Positions 46,242 through 56,744 of a DNA stretch of 64,000 bases are shown here, piece by piece. Position 1 is the first letter of the stretch. Each line of letters begins with the position of its first letter. A program made the translations under genes and the position numbers. The stretch comes from Sycon ciliatum (Eukaryota; Porifera; Calcarea; Leucosolenida; Sycettidae), in contig NC_088646.1 of NCBI RefSeq assembly GCF_964019385.1, forward strand, positions 5,538,233-5,602,232. Direction: 5' to 3'. The notes under the pieces were generated by a model. That model did no database searches. It worked only from the letters and a program-made list of their open reading frames with translations, and was not told the origin of the DNA.

Positions 46242-47280
46242 AATTTGGTCGGTGTACGAGATGCACGAACAGTTTTCGTAGGGTGAGTACTTTTCATGTA
46301 GCACTGAATGCGGCAAGTAGGACTCGCCCACCCGCCCCTCCCCACCTGAAGCGTCGAGGAGCTAGGAGGTAGGGGCGCTCTGGCGGGATTTTACGGTATT
46401 TTTTGGGGATCGACGCAACTGCGTTCTCAATACAATTACCAAGGTACAGCTATACCAAAAACAAGATGCTGCCTTTCTTTTCAATCCAGTCAAGGTTTGA
46501 GAGCAATGGAGCTCGGGAGACAAGTTGCATTTTAGTAGTTGGACTAGAAAAATGACGAAGATTGCACTGTTATAATACATAGTCATTAAATTTTGGTTCA
46601 AAGTAAGGGCCATACTTCAAGTCACGGCGAGATACCACGTCATTATGGAGGCTGGTGCTGACTTCCTTGTCATTGGATCGGCGTGGAACTTTCAACGGTT
46701 TGGGATCCTTGCTGAACACTGTCCGTGCAGGCAGTAACCACATTGTACATATCGTCGGACATTGGCACCAGTGAGTAAAGAAGTGCATTTCGTTGTATCA
46801 AGACTCTTCGTTGTATCACTATCGGCCACTATGCAATCAGAAGAACGTTGATCTTGTTATTATTATAGGCATACTGGATTTGTAGCAGCATCTACGTTTT
46901 AGATTGTTCTTGTGGTAATCGTACTGGATACAGTGTCATGATAATCATTGCAGGTCGCATCTTTCATCCATATCTTATCTACATCACACATGGATTGCTG
47001 AGCTCTTCAGTCTTCTTCTTTCACACTGTGGAATATTCGGCTCACTTTCACGTCTTGTACTTTTCGTGTTGTTACGGTATCTCTCCTTGCAATTATAATT
47101 AGAAATTTTCACTCGGATGGTGATACTTTGTGTAGTTTTCGAGTTTACAAAGAGTGAATGAGAACAGATGCACTTCGAAGTCTCCTTTGTGTCGTAGTGC
47201 TGAGTTGAATAGTGATTGGAGTTCGTTGTTTGTTTGTGTGGAATCTGGTTTTGGACGTTGTCGCGGAGGTAAGTTCTCTC
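46242..47280. other. Non-coding stretch
   Basis: Contains a lone MITE end at about 46372-46396 (GCGGGATTTTACGGTA). No gene supported. Confidence 0.4.
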
Positions 47281-47427
47281 CGTTCACTTTTACTGTACCG
47301 ACGGTGCACTCTGCATTGGCATGCTCCCACCCTCTCACGGTTCTGTGTAGTGCATTTTGTCGCTGGGTAGAGGGGGCGGGGACATGCCAATGCAGGGTGC
47401 ACCGTAGGTACGGTAAAAGTGAACCCA
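47281..47427. mobile_element. Small MITE with GTTCACTTTTAC ends
   Basis: Arms of about 45 bp (GTTCACTTTTACTGTACC, then GGTGCACTCTGCATTGGC) are mirrored at the right with few mismatches. AGGTAA words flank both sides (about 47269 and 47429), a possible target duplication. Confidence 0.6.
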
Positions 47428-47651
47428 GGTAATAATGAATATCATCCCGCGCGGGATTGTATTGGCTATTATTTCCCGGTCAGCAAGTCTCCTGATTGGC
47501 TGAAACAGGCCTATAGTACCGTACCATGGGAAAATATTATGAAATGACCCAAAGGCAATGTGCCTATCGAGGGGTTCATTTGACATCGTTGTGCCCGCGC
47601 TTGATGAGCCCACCCTTCATGCAATCAAGAGTACATAACCCCGGGGGGTTA

Positions 47652-47972
47652 CCTTATATTCTCTATTATAAGCGCCATGCTTATATTTTTTCAACACCCC
47701 CCTACTTATTGGAGACAGCGCTTATATTGGAGACCGTGCTTATATTTTTTCAACCAATACATCCGTACAGAGCAAGAAGAAATACATGCTAGATATCATC
47801 AAGAGTGCATAAACCGGTTTATGTACTCTTGATATCATGCATCCCGCATTGATTTCCACCAAGACCGTGCTTATAATGTTTCGAAAGGTGCTCACAGTGT
47901 GCTACATGTAGTATTAGAGACTGTGCTAGCTAGTAGTAATGGAGACCTGTGCTTATAATAGAGAATATACCG
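47652..47972. mobile_element. TA-flanked MITE (copy 2), inside the palindrome
   Basis: Ends CCTTATATTCTCTATTATAA and TTATAATAGAGAATATACCG, with TA on both sides. Same family as 17539-17835. It itself contains the micro-palindrome at 47800. Confidence 0.8.
47800..47831. mobile_element. Micro-palindrome, CAAGAGT family, 32 bp
   Basis: CAAGAGTGCATAAACC and its mirror ending TATGTACTCTTG, flanked by exact 7-bp ATATCAT (47793-47799, 47832-47838). The sister MITE at 17539 has the empty site GGATATCATGCATG (about 17688). Confidence 0.95.
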
Positions 47973-48076
47973 TATGTACTCTTGATGCAATCCAGACGAT
48001 GCTGTACGAAGGGAGAAAGCAGCTCCACAGCCATTGCAATCGCAAATAATATAACTGTACATGTTCTCGTACAATC

Positions 48077-48115
48077 CAGGGAGTCGTAAAATACCCGGTA
48101 TTTTACGACTCCCTG
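48077..48115. mobile_element. Micro-palindrome, CAGGGAGT family, 39 bp
   Basis: CAGGGAGTCGTAAAATACC, one C, and the exact mirror, flanked by exact 8-bp GTACAATC (48069-48076, 48116-48123). Confidence 0.9.
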
Positions 48116-48123
48116 GTACAATC

Positions 48124-48532
48124 TACATGACTGTATACAGCAGGACTCTTTTCTGTTTATTCTTTTTACCAGGCGTGGGCCATCCCCTGGACTATCAAAA
48201 TGGGTGCCTTATTATTTTTCTGAGTGCAATAAAGAGTTGTGTTACAGTAAAAAAAAAAATACAGCAGGACTCTTGAACCTTTGTACAACTTTGCTGTAGA
48301 AAAGCGGGATTCACAGAAGCATTTTTGCGATGCGACACACGATGTGACAGCCGCGAAACCGGGAAGTCTCATTCTTTTTTACTGTTGTTGCTGTTGATTT
48401 GCTACAGCTCGTACTCTTTTGTTTTCCCTCTCCTTACTTTTATTTTTCGCCGTGGTTGGCAATCACCCACTCTCTTTTAATGGCCGCCGCCGGTATTTCC
48501 ACCGAGTCTTGAGATGTTGTAATAAATAATTA
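48124..48532. other. Non-coding stretch
   Basis: Two copies of ACAGCAGGACTCTT (about 48136 and 48261) about 125 bp apart, the second behind an A run. No gene supported. Confidence 0.4.
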
Positions 48533-48731
48533 AATATGTCGTTGCTGTGTCATCTTCTATGTGCCATTCGCTACTACCAGCCTGCTATGTCGGATACATG
48601 CATCGACTAGGCTCCAGGCGCGAACTGATGGTGGTGGTGGTGAGAAGGAGAGCTCTGTGCCAAAACTAAGTTTGCAGCTTAGAGAGCGTGTGTGGGCAGG
48701 CGTGTGTTTACCACCATATTTATCAACCATA
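48533..48731 (+). repeat. Dispersed repeat, copy 2
   Basis: TATGTCGTTGCTGTGTCATC to ACCACCATATTTATCAACCA, about 90% identical by eye to 63160-63385 apart from small indels. Contains a GAT/GGT run (GATGGTGGTGGTGGTGAG). Function unknown. Confidence 0.75.
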
Positions 48732-48803
48732 AGTACAGCTGCAGTGGGTCTTCAACTTCATTCTCCCGAGTCAAGCTCCGTATGATATGAAGAAGAAGAT
48801 TGC

Positions 48804-48835
48804 CTGATGAGTCCAGCGGGGACGAAACGTACGTC
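48804..48835 (+). ncRNA. Hammerhead-like core, weak stem I
   Basis: CTGATGA (48804-48810), stem II GTCC/GGAC around AGCGG, GAA, then stem III ACG/CGT with a TA loop and cleavage base C (48835). The core and stems II and III are perfect, but the flanks (GATTGC before, GGGAAC after) pair poorly as stem I. A decayed ribozyme is likely. Confidence 0.45.
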
Positions 48836-48852
48836 GGGAACACGACAGGTCA

Positions 48853-49085
48853 AGCCTAGTTCACATTCGACGGGGCGCGACGGGACGCGACGTAAGGATC
48901 GACGGGAAGCGACGGGACGGTCTGACGGCGTCCAATGTGAACACCAGGAACGGGAACGCAACCGTACTACCGTACAGATCGGGAAGCGACGGGAAGAGTT
49001 GGATCGATCCAACTTTTCATACCGTAGACGGGGACGCAAGCGTACAAAACGGCTGCAATTCGAGTGTGAACAGGAGACGGCGTCG
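48853..49085. repeat. GC-rich repeat with inverted TTCACATTCGA ends
   Basis: Left AGTTCACATTCGACGGGGCG, right ATTCGAGTGTGAAC. The interior repeats CGACGGGAAGCGACGGGACG. The left end recurs inside the loop at 50271-50290. Probably MITE ends of the TTCACA type, but the boundaries are unclear. Confidence 0.45.
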
Positions 49086-49089
49086 TGCG

Positions 49090-50155
49090 CCGACTACTCC
49101 CGATTCGTACTTGGAAATTTTTAGCATTTCGAACACTGCGCTTCCCATAACTCACAGAATGGCTAGCACGACTTGAGTTGAATTTTTGCAACATAAGATC
49201 TCATGTCACTTATTGTATTTAGGGATAGTTCAGAAGCGTGACAGACGAACTATTCTATCATTTTCTGGGGCTATTATTTGAATGCCACAACTCTCAGGGC
49301 TAATTTTTTGGTCTTCATGGAAAACTGGTATTGTGAACTTGATTCCGCTTCTTTCAAGGAGAAATAATTGAAAAGAAGTCCCGAAAAACGAGAAATTAGG
49401 TCCGAAAGTCACCCCGTCAAGGACCGTGCCTTATGACTCGCGCCGTTCGACGTTGAACGTCGCAACGACTGCTGCATGTCGTGTCGTACGAATCGGTACG
49501 CTTTCCAACGGCCAAAGAGAGTTGGAAAGCTTGTGTCTTTGTGGGTAACTTGAACATTTGGGCTCATGCAAAATCGCACCGATTTTGGGATTTCCCCACA
49601 ACTTTTTGCGTCAGCAAAAATGTTGTGCTGGACCGCATTCCTGTCACTTCGCAGTGGCTTTTCGTTGGTGCAGTTTGTATCCCACCCTCCCACCCCTGAC
49701 TTCTGGGTGTGTGTTTATCGATATTATCGTATTGGTTTTTCTTATTGGCCATGTGGCTGTTGCAGTTACGACTGCTTTTCTTTTTTAGTTAAAAAACGTA
49801 GGGGTGGTGTGTGCGTCGTGGGCCATTGTATGGTTACATACAGCTTCAGATTGTATGGCTGGTGACAGGGGGGGTTGAGTCTGCAGGGGAAGAATACAGT
49901 GATTGAACTGAAGCTGGATGATGACCGTGTGGTGAGTGTGTGGGGGGTTTCGAGATGCCGTCCTGGGGCAGGGATGTTGGTCCTTTAGCTTGGACGGGTG
50001 TTGTTACATTCATTGTAACATTATGTAGTTTTCTGTGTGTTTTGCTGTGCGACTACAGTAGCAGCAGTGTCTTGTGCTAATTTTTCTTATCAGGCCCTAG
50101 GCTATGCGTACAATTATTCAAGGAAGAAAAAAAAAATCAGGAAGGAGATAATAAT
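49090..50155. other. Non-coding stretch
   Basis: No gene supported; GT/TG-rich towards 49700-50000. Short open frames overlap on both strands without motif. Confidence 0.4.
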
Positions 50156-50159
50156 AATA

Positions 50160-50437
50160 TCAATAATAAAGCCATTGCCGAGCCACCGTGCTCACAGCAG
50201 AGACTTCTGTGTGTGTTATTGTTGTGAAGTGGACCACAAAGACGTGTCCTGTCGTAGACCCTGGTGAAGCCTAGTTCACATTCGACGCAACGCCGACGGT
50301 ACGGGACGTAAGGGCTTGTCGGGAGGGCTGGGGTCAGCTGTAAAATCCTGTACGTCTTTGTGGTCCACTTCACAACAATAACACACACAGAAGTCTCTGC
50401 TGTGAGCACGGTGGCTCGGCAATGGCTTTATTATTGA
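50160..50437. mobile_element. Inverted-repeat element abutting the MULE end
   Basis: Arms of 85 bp (CAATAATAAAGCCATTGCCG to GGACCACAAAGACGT) are mirrored at 50352-50437. The loop contains CCTGTCGTAGACCCT, an inverted copy of the neighbouring MULE terminus AGGGTCTACGACAGG. That points to a rearrangement involving the MULE end. Confidence 0.7.
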
Positions 50438-51633
50438 GGGTCTACGACAGGTCACAGCGAGACAGCTCACAGCGCGACAACTCACAGCGAGACAAGTCAC
50501 AGCGAGACAACTCACAGTGTCGTCAACTCACAGTCAAGACAACTCACAACCAAGACAACTCACTGCGCGACAACTCACAGTGTCGACAACTCACAGCGTC
50601 CTTATTTTATGTAATGGTGCAATGAAGACCTGGAGTCTGTAGGGGTTGGTCCTAGTAAAAACCTACAATGTATATGATAATAATAACGCGACGTTCTCGG
50701 CACTTCCCTATTTACATGTAATGCAAAGAAGAAAATAACATGTAACTCGGATGGTGAGCCAATTAAACAATTCTGAAAAGAAGAAGGCCAAAATGTTACG
50801 AGTTATGACTAACTGTCCACCAACGTAACGAGATCTTATACAGTCAGCGAGTGCGACAAAATGTGGACACTTAGTCATAACTCGTAACATTTTGTCCTTC
50901 TTCTTTTCACAAGAAAAATAACAGAGAACTTTAATCGAGAAAGAAGACAAAGCCTGAACAAGAAGAAGACAGTAATGAAAATACAGTTAAAATATAAGAT
51001 AAAATAAAAATAACCTTGAAATTTCCTGTAAGAATCACATAATTATATGAAATGCCAAGTTCGCAGCAACTCCTCATAGAAACTCATCCTTCGTCATGGT
51101 CTCAAACGACCGGAGTATGGCACGAAGTCGCTTGTCCTGATCTTCATACTTCCTCCTCTTCTTCGGAGCCTCATAGCCTGCATTTTCCCTCTCCACACAC
51201 TGCTCCGCCATTGCCTGCTCGACAAAAATACCATCCAGGAATTTCCAAATTGTGGGATGATGACACAGTCGATGGTAGACAAAAACTTGCGGTACAGAAC
51301 ACAATAATTCTGTTGTCCACAGTTTCCGGTCCACTGTCGTAGAGAAGGAAGACGTCCCCACCCTTCGTTTCTTGATAGCGCTCCGGCAACTGGAGGTCTT
51401 GCAGTGTGCCTGGGTTCGGCGGAATGTTCTGAACCCGCAGCCGATCGCGGTGTGGCTGTGAATTGTCGCGCTGTGAGCTGGGGTGGCTGTGAGTTGTCTT
51501 GGCTGTGACTTGTCTCGCTGTGAGTTGACGACACTGTGAGTTGTCTTGGCCGTGAGTTGACGACACTGTGAGCTGTCGGCTGTGAGTTGTCGCGCTGTGA
51601 GCTGTCTCGCGGTGACCTGTCGTGTTCCCTCAA
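50438..51633 (-). mobile_element. Internally deleted MULE (1) with tandem-repeat termini
   Basis: Both ends carry ATTGAGGG, a short spacer and ACGACAGGTCAC, followed inward by arrays of 12-15-bp units (ACTCACAGCGAGACA type; 50448-50605 and 51430-51625) in inverted orientation. On the minus strand between them, a frame at about 51425-51300 shows the N-terminal MULE motif FLLYDSGPE..DNRIIVF. It then jumps directly to the C-terminal motif HPTIWKFLDGIFVEQ and KRLRAIL (to 51056). The whole DDE core is missing. Arrays of short repeats as inverted ends recall Drosophila Foldback/NOF elements, whose transposase is MULE-related (established); homology of the ends is not claimed. Confidence 0.75.
50746..50925. 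mobile_element. Short hairpin element inserted in MULE 1
   Basis: Arms 50775-50820 and 50863-50908 (GAAAAGAAGAAGG, ACGAGTTATGACTAA). MULE 2 lacks it at about 62823, where TCTGTTATTTTCTCCTTTGC is uninterrupted. GTTATTTT flanks both sides on the minus strand (8-bp duplication). Same family as the large hairpin at 14521. Confidence 0.75.
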
Positions 51634-51805
51634 TCCCGCTTCACCATGTTCACCACGAGACAGCTCACAGCCGACAGCTCATGACATAAGTCATAGTGTC
51701 GTCAACTCACAGCCAAGACAACTCACAGTGTCGTCAACTCACAGCGAGACAAGTCACAGCCAAGACAACTCACAGCGCGACAATTCACAGCCACACCAGC
51801 TTAGC

Positions 51806-52632
51806 AGTGTGGTTGCTTTTCATTGATTGGCTGCTTCTGATCACCAAGGTTGCCAAGAAAATTGGCGCCTTGTGGCGGGCACGCCGAAGCCTATCAAGAC
51901 GCTCTCGTCAGGTGTATGTGAAGGCGGTCATAATGCCCGACCTGCTTTATGGCTCCTGCTGTTTTTCAGCCGCAATGCGAGAGGGTCAACTGAAACGACT
52001 GCAAACCACGCAAAACAGAGCCATCCGCTGTATCGATGGCAACCCGCCCCGGACAGCCATGCAGCCACTGCTCACTCCCTGTACCGTGTCAGCGAGCTCT
52101 ACAGGCAGAAAATATTGATCACCATCTGGCGGTGCATCCACGCCCGCACCAGCCCTGTGCTCGCCCAGCTTCTGACCCCGGCACAAGGCACCCCTACCCG
52201 CCATCAGCAGTCAAATGGCCTACTGAGCCAGGCAAACCGTAGCCGCCGCGGTCAGCGGAGATTTTCTGTTGCTGGTGCTCTGCTGTGGAACGCTCTCCCT
52301 GGTGAGGTCCGCACAATTACCCGGCTACCTGAGTTTAAGCATGCATGTGTACCATACGCCTGTAGGGAGTAGTTCGAGTTGCTGCTGATTGCTCTGCTCT
52401 CCCTCCCCGTGCAGTTCAGTAACCCGCACGTAGTATCACAGATACATCGTGTTCTCTCTCTCCCCCCGTTTACCGGCAGTTATTAGTATCCTATTCTCTT
52501 ACTTTGTGCTCTCATAGCTTTTACTATGTTCTTCCATAGCCACTTCTAGGCTAAGCCTTCGCCGTCATTTTATTGGGTTGTCATCCCGTTTGAATGTGCG
52601 AAGTGAAATAAAAACCAACCAACCAACCAACC
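51806..52632 (+). pseudogene. LINE C-terminal fragment with frameshift and (AACC)n tail
   Basis: Frame one encodes a reverse-transcriptase tail (IDWLLLITKVAKKIGALWRA, later LKRLQTTQNRAIRCI). Near 52080-52090 it shifts to another frame that continues YRQKILITIWRC and ends with FSVAGALLWNALPGEVRT. The 3' UTR ends GTGCGAAGTGAAATAAAAACC with (AACC)n at 52604-52632. This places it with the CR1/L2-group tails at 15385 and 8330. Confidence 0.75.
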
Positions 52633-52639
52633 CTGATGC

Positions 52640-52990
52640 CTCTGCTGGAACATGCTCTGACACGTTGTCGCCAGAAATGGATCCCATCCTGGAGTACTTC
52701 GAGAAGAGTTACATTGGTACCCTTCGGCACAATGGTCAACGCAGAACGCCACTATTCACACCTCTATTGTGGAATGTCCACGACAGCACTCTACAAAATG
52801 AAGACAGAACGAATTACAGTCAAGAAGGGTGGCACCGCAAGTTTTCGTCTACCATCGACTGCCATCATCCCACAATTTGGAAATTCCTGGATGGTATTTT
52901 TGTCGAGCAGGCAATGATGGAGCAGTGTGTGGAGAGGTAAAATGCAGGTCATGAGGCTCCGAAGAAGAGGAGGAAGTATGAAGATAAAGG
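52640..52990 (+). pseudogene. MULE transposase C-terminal fragment
   Basis: Reading PEMDPILEYFEKSYIGTLRH, then PLFTPLLWNVHDST, RTN, EGWHRKFSSTIDC, HPTIWKFLDGIFVEQ. These match the conserved C-terminal block of MULE transposases (IG..R, F...WN, TNN..E.WH..F, HP.IWKF). One in-frame stop follows at about 52938. The frame resumes after the insertion at 56573 (KRLRAILRSFETRTKDEFLR). Confidence 0.8.
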
Positions 52991-55900
52991 CCTCTTTTAC
53001 GGGCAAACAGAATACAATTGACAGTGGCATGGCGAATGATTAGAACACAACACCAAAAAATGAAAACAATTGTATGTGTGAAAAAACGCAAAAAACGAGA
53101 AAAAGCAAAAAAAACAAAAACAAAAAAACAAAACAAAAAAACAGGAAATACAAGGGCACTGTCCTGCCCACTATCGTCTCCAAAACCTCACACCCGACCC
53201 TCCGAGATTGCCAACTCTCGCAATGCATTCACAGGACGATGATATGACGATCGGGCACCGCGGATGCACGTGATCGCCGACCGCAACAATGCAAACGCCA
53301 GTCGACACCGGACATATGTCATTGTCTCGGCATACAACTTCGTGTCCCCACTCGAAATGAGGCCACACAGGCGCTTGATAAATCTGGAGCACTCTGGCGC
53401 ACAACAACCGGCCGTGGTGAAAACTAGTGGAGTAAATGTCCCACGGTCCACATTGATGATGCGCTCAGCATACAGTCCGTGCGCCAAGGCCCTTGAGAGA
53501 CCGATTTTCATTTTCTCGCGGGAATCGTAGCCTCCAAGGCGCCGCACCTGCGGGCTTGTTTTCTGTTGATTTCGCCTATCTCCGAATGGTGAATAATTTG
53601 CTGCTTAGAGCCCTTCTAGTCTCGTCAGGAGACCTTTCCTACACTGGAGAGATGGCTCGGAGTGATGTAGACACCTATGGCCGTACCCTGGAAAATTATT
53701 TTGGAGCTTGCAGTTCGTGAGCAGCCACCAAGGACGAATGTCTCATTTTTGTAATTGCTGAAACGAGGAATATGGTCACCAATTTCACACCAGGTAAGGC
53801 ATTTACCCATCGCGGACACTAAAGCCGCTTTGTGGGGTGATAGACCAAAGCTTTATCTTTCGAATGCACGAGAAATTAGAGTGATACCTATGTGCCCCAC
53901 AATTGCACCCGAAATAAACCACGCCACAGGCAATATTGTGATTTTGTGAGAAGAGACAATTGAGCATGCTCTAAATCGTCATGACCTGTTGTGTTACTTT
54001 TCAAACACCACTCCAAGTGAGCATCTACCAATCCTTTATCAATTTTACAGGGACACTTGAGCTTAGGGGATAGAGGTGGGATATTTCACCAGCTGAAGTA
54101 CTAGATTTTTTTTCTGAATTTGTTGACTACTAGGTTGCATAGTGTAAATATGTCAGTATTATGTGCATTATTGTGGTGAAATTCTGAGCATCTAATTATT
54201 ATAGGCACAACAGCACTGGTGCCTGCCCTCTCCTAGATCCTGCTCTCTGACTTATTAATTTTCTTGCATTGCACGACTCAAATTCGTCGAATGAAATGAA
54301 GGAGTAAATTTGTTGCTGCCAATTAACTGCATCAATTAACTGCATCAGTTCTGTTTTCCTCTGCTGTTCTTCTTTCAGTGTGGTGACTTCTGATCCATGA
54401 GGCGATGGCATGAAGTCAATAGTTTGCAGTATGTGCAATATGCGGCAGTCTCTCTGTCAATGGACCTGTGACAGCTGAAGCCCAGATGTTGCAGTTTGAT
54501 GTCTATGGCCAGCAGCAATCTAATGTTGTTGCACCTTTCCTTCCACACACAGCAATGCGGAATATGTCATGGACAGACATTGCTAAACTGCCTCTTTCGA
54601 AGAAGCATCGCAATTCTTGTCTGCCAATAAACAACAGACTAGCCAGCTATAATTACAATTTGGAGGTCGGAGACGCGATCCGGTGAACGTATTGCGCCAA
54701 CTGTAATGAAGAAGGCCTTAGTGATCTGGATTTATTACCATTCTCGTGTGGATAACTATGGCGTTGTGATCCAAGTCATGCAGACTATAAAATGCCTTAG
54801 ACGTGAGATAGTGAAGGCACTGCCGACAGCAAGCCAACAGTGGATATGAACCACGCCACCAGCATCATTCTGCACACCAGGAGAATCCAATACATATAGC
54901 TGCCAACTCTGATGGTATAGACCCGATAACTTGTTTTCTTACTCTAAGATTGGTATACAATTATACATGTACTAGTGCAATCTCTATCCATATGCGTAAT
55001 GCACTGTATTTGTTTCCGGTGACTGGAGGTAGTTTATCATAGCACTGTTTTATGTCCTGGTTTTGTTGAAGATAAGCATTATCCAGTTAACTTGCTAGGT
55101 ACCGTATCAGTCAGCTCTTTTAGCATTTGGCTTTGTGTCAGGGGTGGTTGGCGGTGTCGCGGGTCATTCCACAGTCCGCAAAGTTGACGTTCTCGGCAAC
55201 GGAGCGACCCAGTAGGCAATTGATCACCGATAAATATATTGTCATTGGTATCACGGTGCACCACAATGGCATATGGTGTGAATATCATTATGTTATTCTG
55301 CAGCGAGTCCTTGTCGTGTAGCTTGCGAAAGTTATTGCATACTGTCATTACGTGGATAATGCATAGTACTGTCTGTACACTCAAGTTTCAAGTCCAGTCC
55401 ATTTTTGGAAATATGGGCTGGACACTAACGAGGGCCTGGTGACGTGTTCATAGGGCTGAGTTATGCCAAATGGTGCCATTGGCTGGGAGTGAAAGCCTTG
55501 CCCCACGCCTGCACCCTAAAAAATGTTTCGAAAATACTCAAATTCGACGACGGCTGAGAATCTAGGAAGATGCCGGACCACAGCGAAACAAGTCATCTGG
55601 CTGAAAAACGGAATACACCATTACGTTGCCACGGCTAAGCGCAATTTTTAGGCTCACCACACAGGTAGCGAAATGCCAAAACAAACGAGCCATAGACACA
55701 AAACCATTTTCCAAAATTGTCCACCATTGAGAATGCGACTCAAAAAGTACCCGCAAACTGCCCAGTGCGGAAAATGAAAAGTCAACTTTTAGACGACTTT
55801 TTTGAATCTGGCGCACGGACTGCATACTGCAGCTTCTTCTTCCTCTCATGCTCCGCCAACGTGGACAAAAATATCTCTGGCGTTGATTGCTTTCTTGCTT

Positions 55901-56572
55901 CGACTTCTGCCGCGCCTTTGTTCTCGTACTCCCCTTTATGTACAAGTGTTGTGCAGACCCTCCCTTAATATAGTCTGTCTCATTTTGTCCTGAGATGTTT
56001 TGATGCATAGTGATTATGACGCTCATCATTCGCTCCCTTGTCACTGGACAGTTCTGTCCGTTTGGTTTTAGCGAATTCAAATAAAGAAAACACACACACA
56101 ACAGTTTGTCGAGAGGTTTGGTGGCATAGGACGGAGCATCGGGATGAACCGGACATCCAGGAAAGCATTCTGTGCCCTGGTCCACAGCCCTCGAGCCCGG
56201 ATATCAGCACGAGCATCGTTGGCGGTGTTAGTTGAGGCTGCCAGAAACACCTCTCCCGAAACCGGAGCAAGCTGAGGCTCGACAGCGACATCCGAGCAAA
56301 CTTCTAGCCAGGTCAACATTCAGTAAAACCTGTAAAGGCACCACTCTATGATGTGCTCTCAGACACAGTCACGGCTTACCACTCAGTATGTAAGTCGGCA
56401 AGAATATCGCGAACTTCATTGTGCCGAATGGTGGGGAAACCACCAGTAGGGCAACACATGGCATGGGCCGGATTAAACGGTTGGCCACACGAGCAGGTAG
56501 AAGGCACATCAACCAATGCCCAGTCATACCGCAACGCCACCGCATCCCTGAAATCTCCCTAGTATGAAGTAT
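52990..56572 (-). pseudogene. Retroelement relic in MULE 2, itself split
   Basis: It is flanked by TATGAAGAT (9-bp duplication). On the minus strand 56565-56345 reads RDAVALRYDW..CSCGQPFNPAHAMCCPTGG..RHNEVRDILADL. The 56320-56105 part reads EVCSDVAVEPQLAPVSGE..ARADIRARGLW..FLDVR with a frameshift after DVR. The end, 53547-53190, reads YAERIINVDRGTFTPLVFTT..SRFIKRL..RLAFALLRSAITCIRGARS. This ordered domain is widely multiplied in sponge and cnidarian genomes next to reverse-transcriptase genes. The ARADI..DVR spacing could be a PD-(D/E)XK-type nuclease (inference). The host element type is not certain. Confidence 0.6.
53557..56103 (+). mobile_element. Insertion inside the relic, with LINE-type 3' end
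   Basis: The last 75 bp (TTCGCTCCCTTGTCACTGGA..TTTGGTTTTAGCGAATTCAA ATAAAGAAAACACACAC) match the LINE 3' UTR at 15385-15450. The rest, 53557-55950, has no recognised domain on either strand; TTTGTC/CTTGTT-like flanks suggest one insertion but do not prove it. Several short frames (55562-56185 minus, 55079-55384 minus) have no known motif. Confidence 0.4.
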
Positions 56573-56744
56573 GAAGATCGGGACAAGCGACTTCGTGCCA
56601 TACTCCGGTCGTTTGAGACCAGGACGAAGGATGAGTTTCTACGAGGAGTTGCTGCGAACTTAGAAGCCATAATTTGACCTGGTAGAGTAGGCAGCAAGTT
56701 TTTGACCTCCGAGAATCCGTGGGATTTTTGGGTTTGTTTCTAAA

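Larger units (their letters stand above)
47626..47984. mobile_element. CAAGAGT-family palindrome interrupted by a TA MITE
   Basis: The left part CAAGAGTACATAACCCC GGGGGGTTA (47626-47651) and right part TATGTACTCTTG (47973-47984) rejoin into one palindrome when 47652-47972 is removed. Flanks are exact 7-bp ATGCAAT (47619-47625, 47985-47991). Confidence 0.85.

Noticed and set aside
55562-56185. 207-codon minus-strand frame
   Set aside because: It runs across the boundary between the LINE-type 3' end and the retroelement relic and has no motif of its own.
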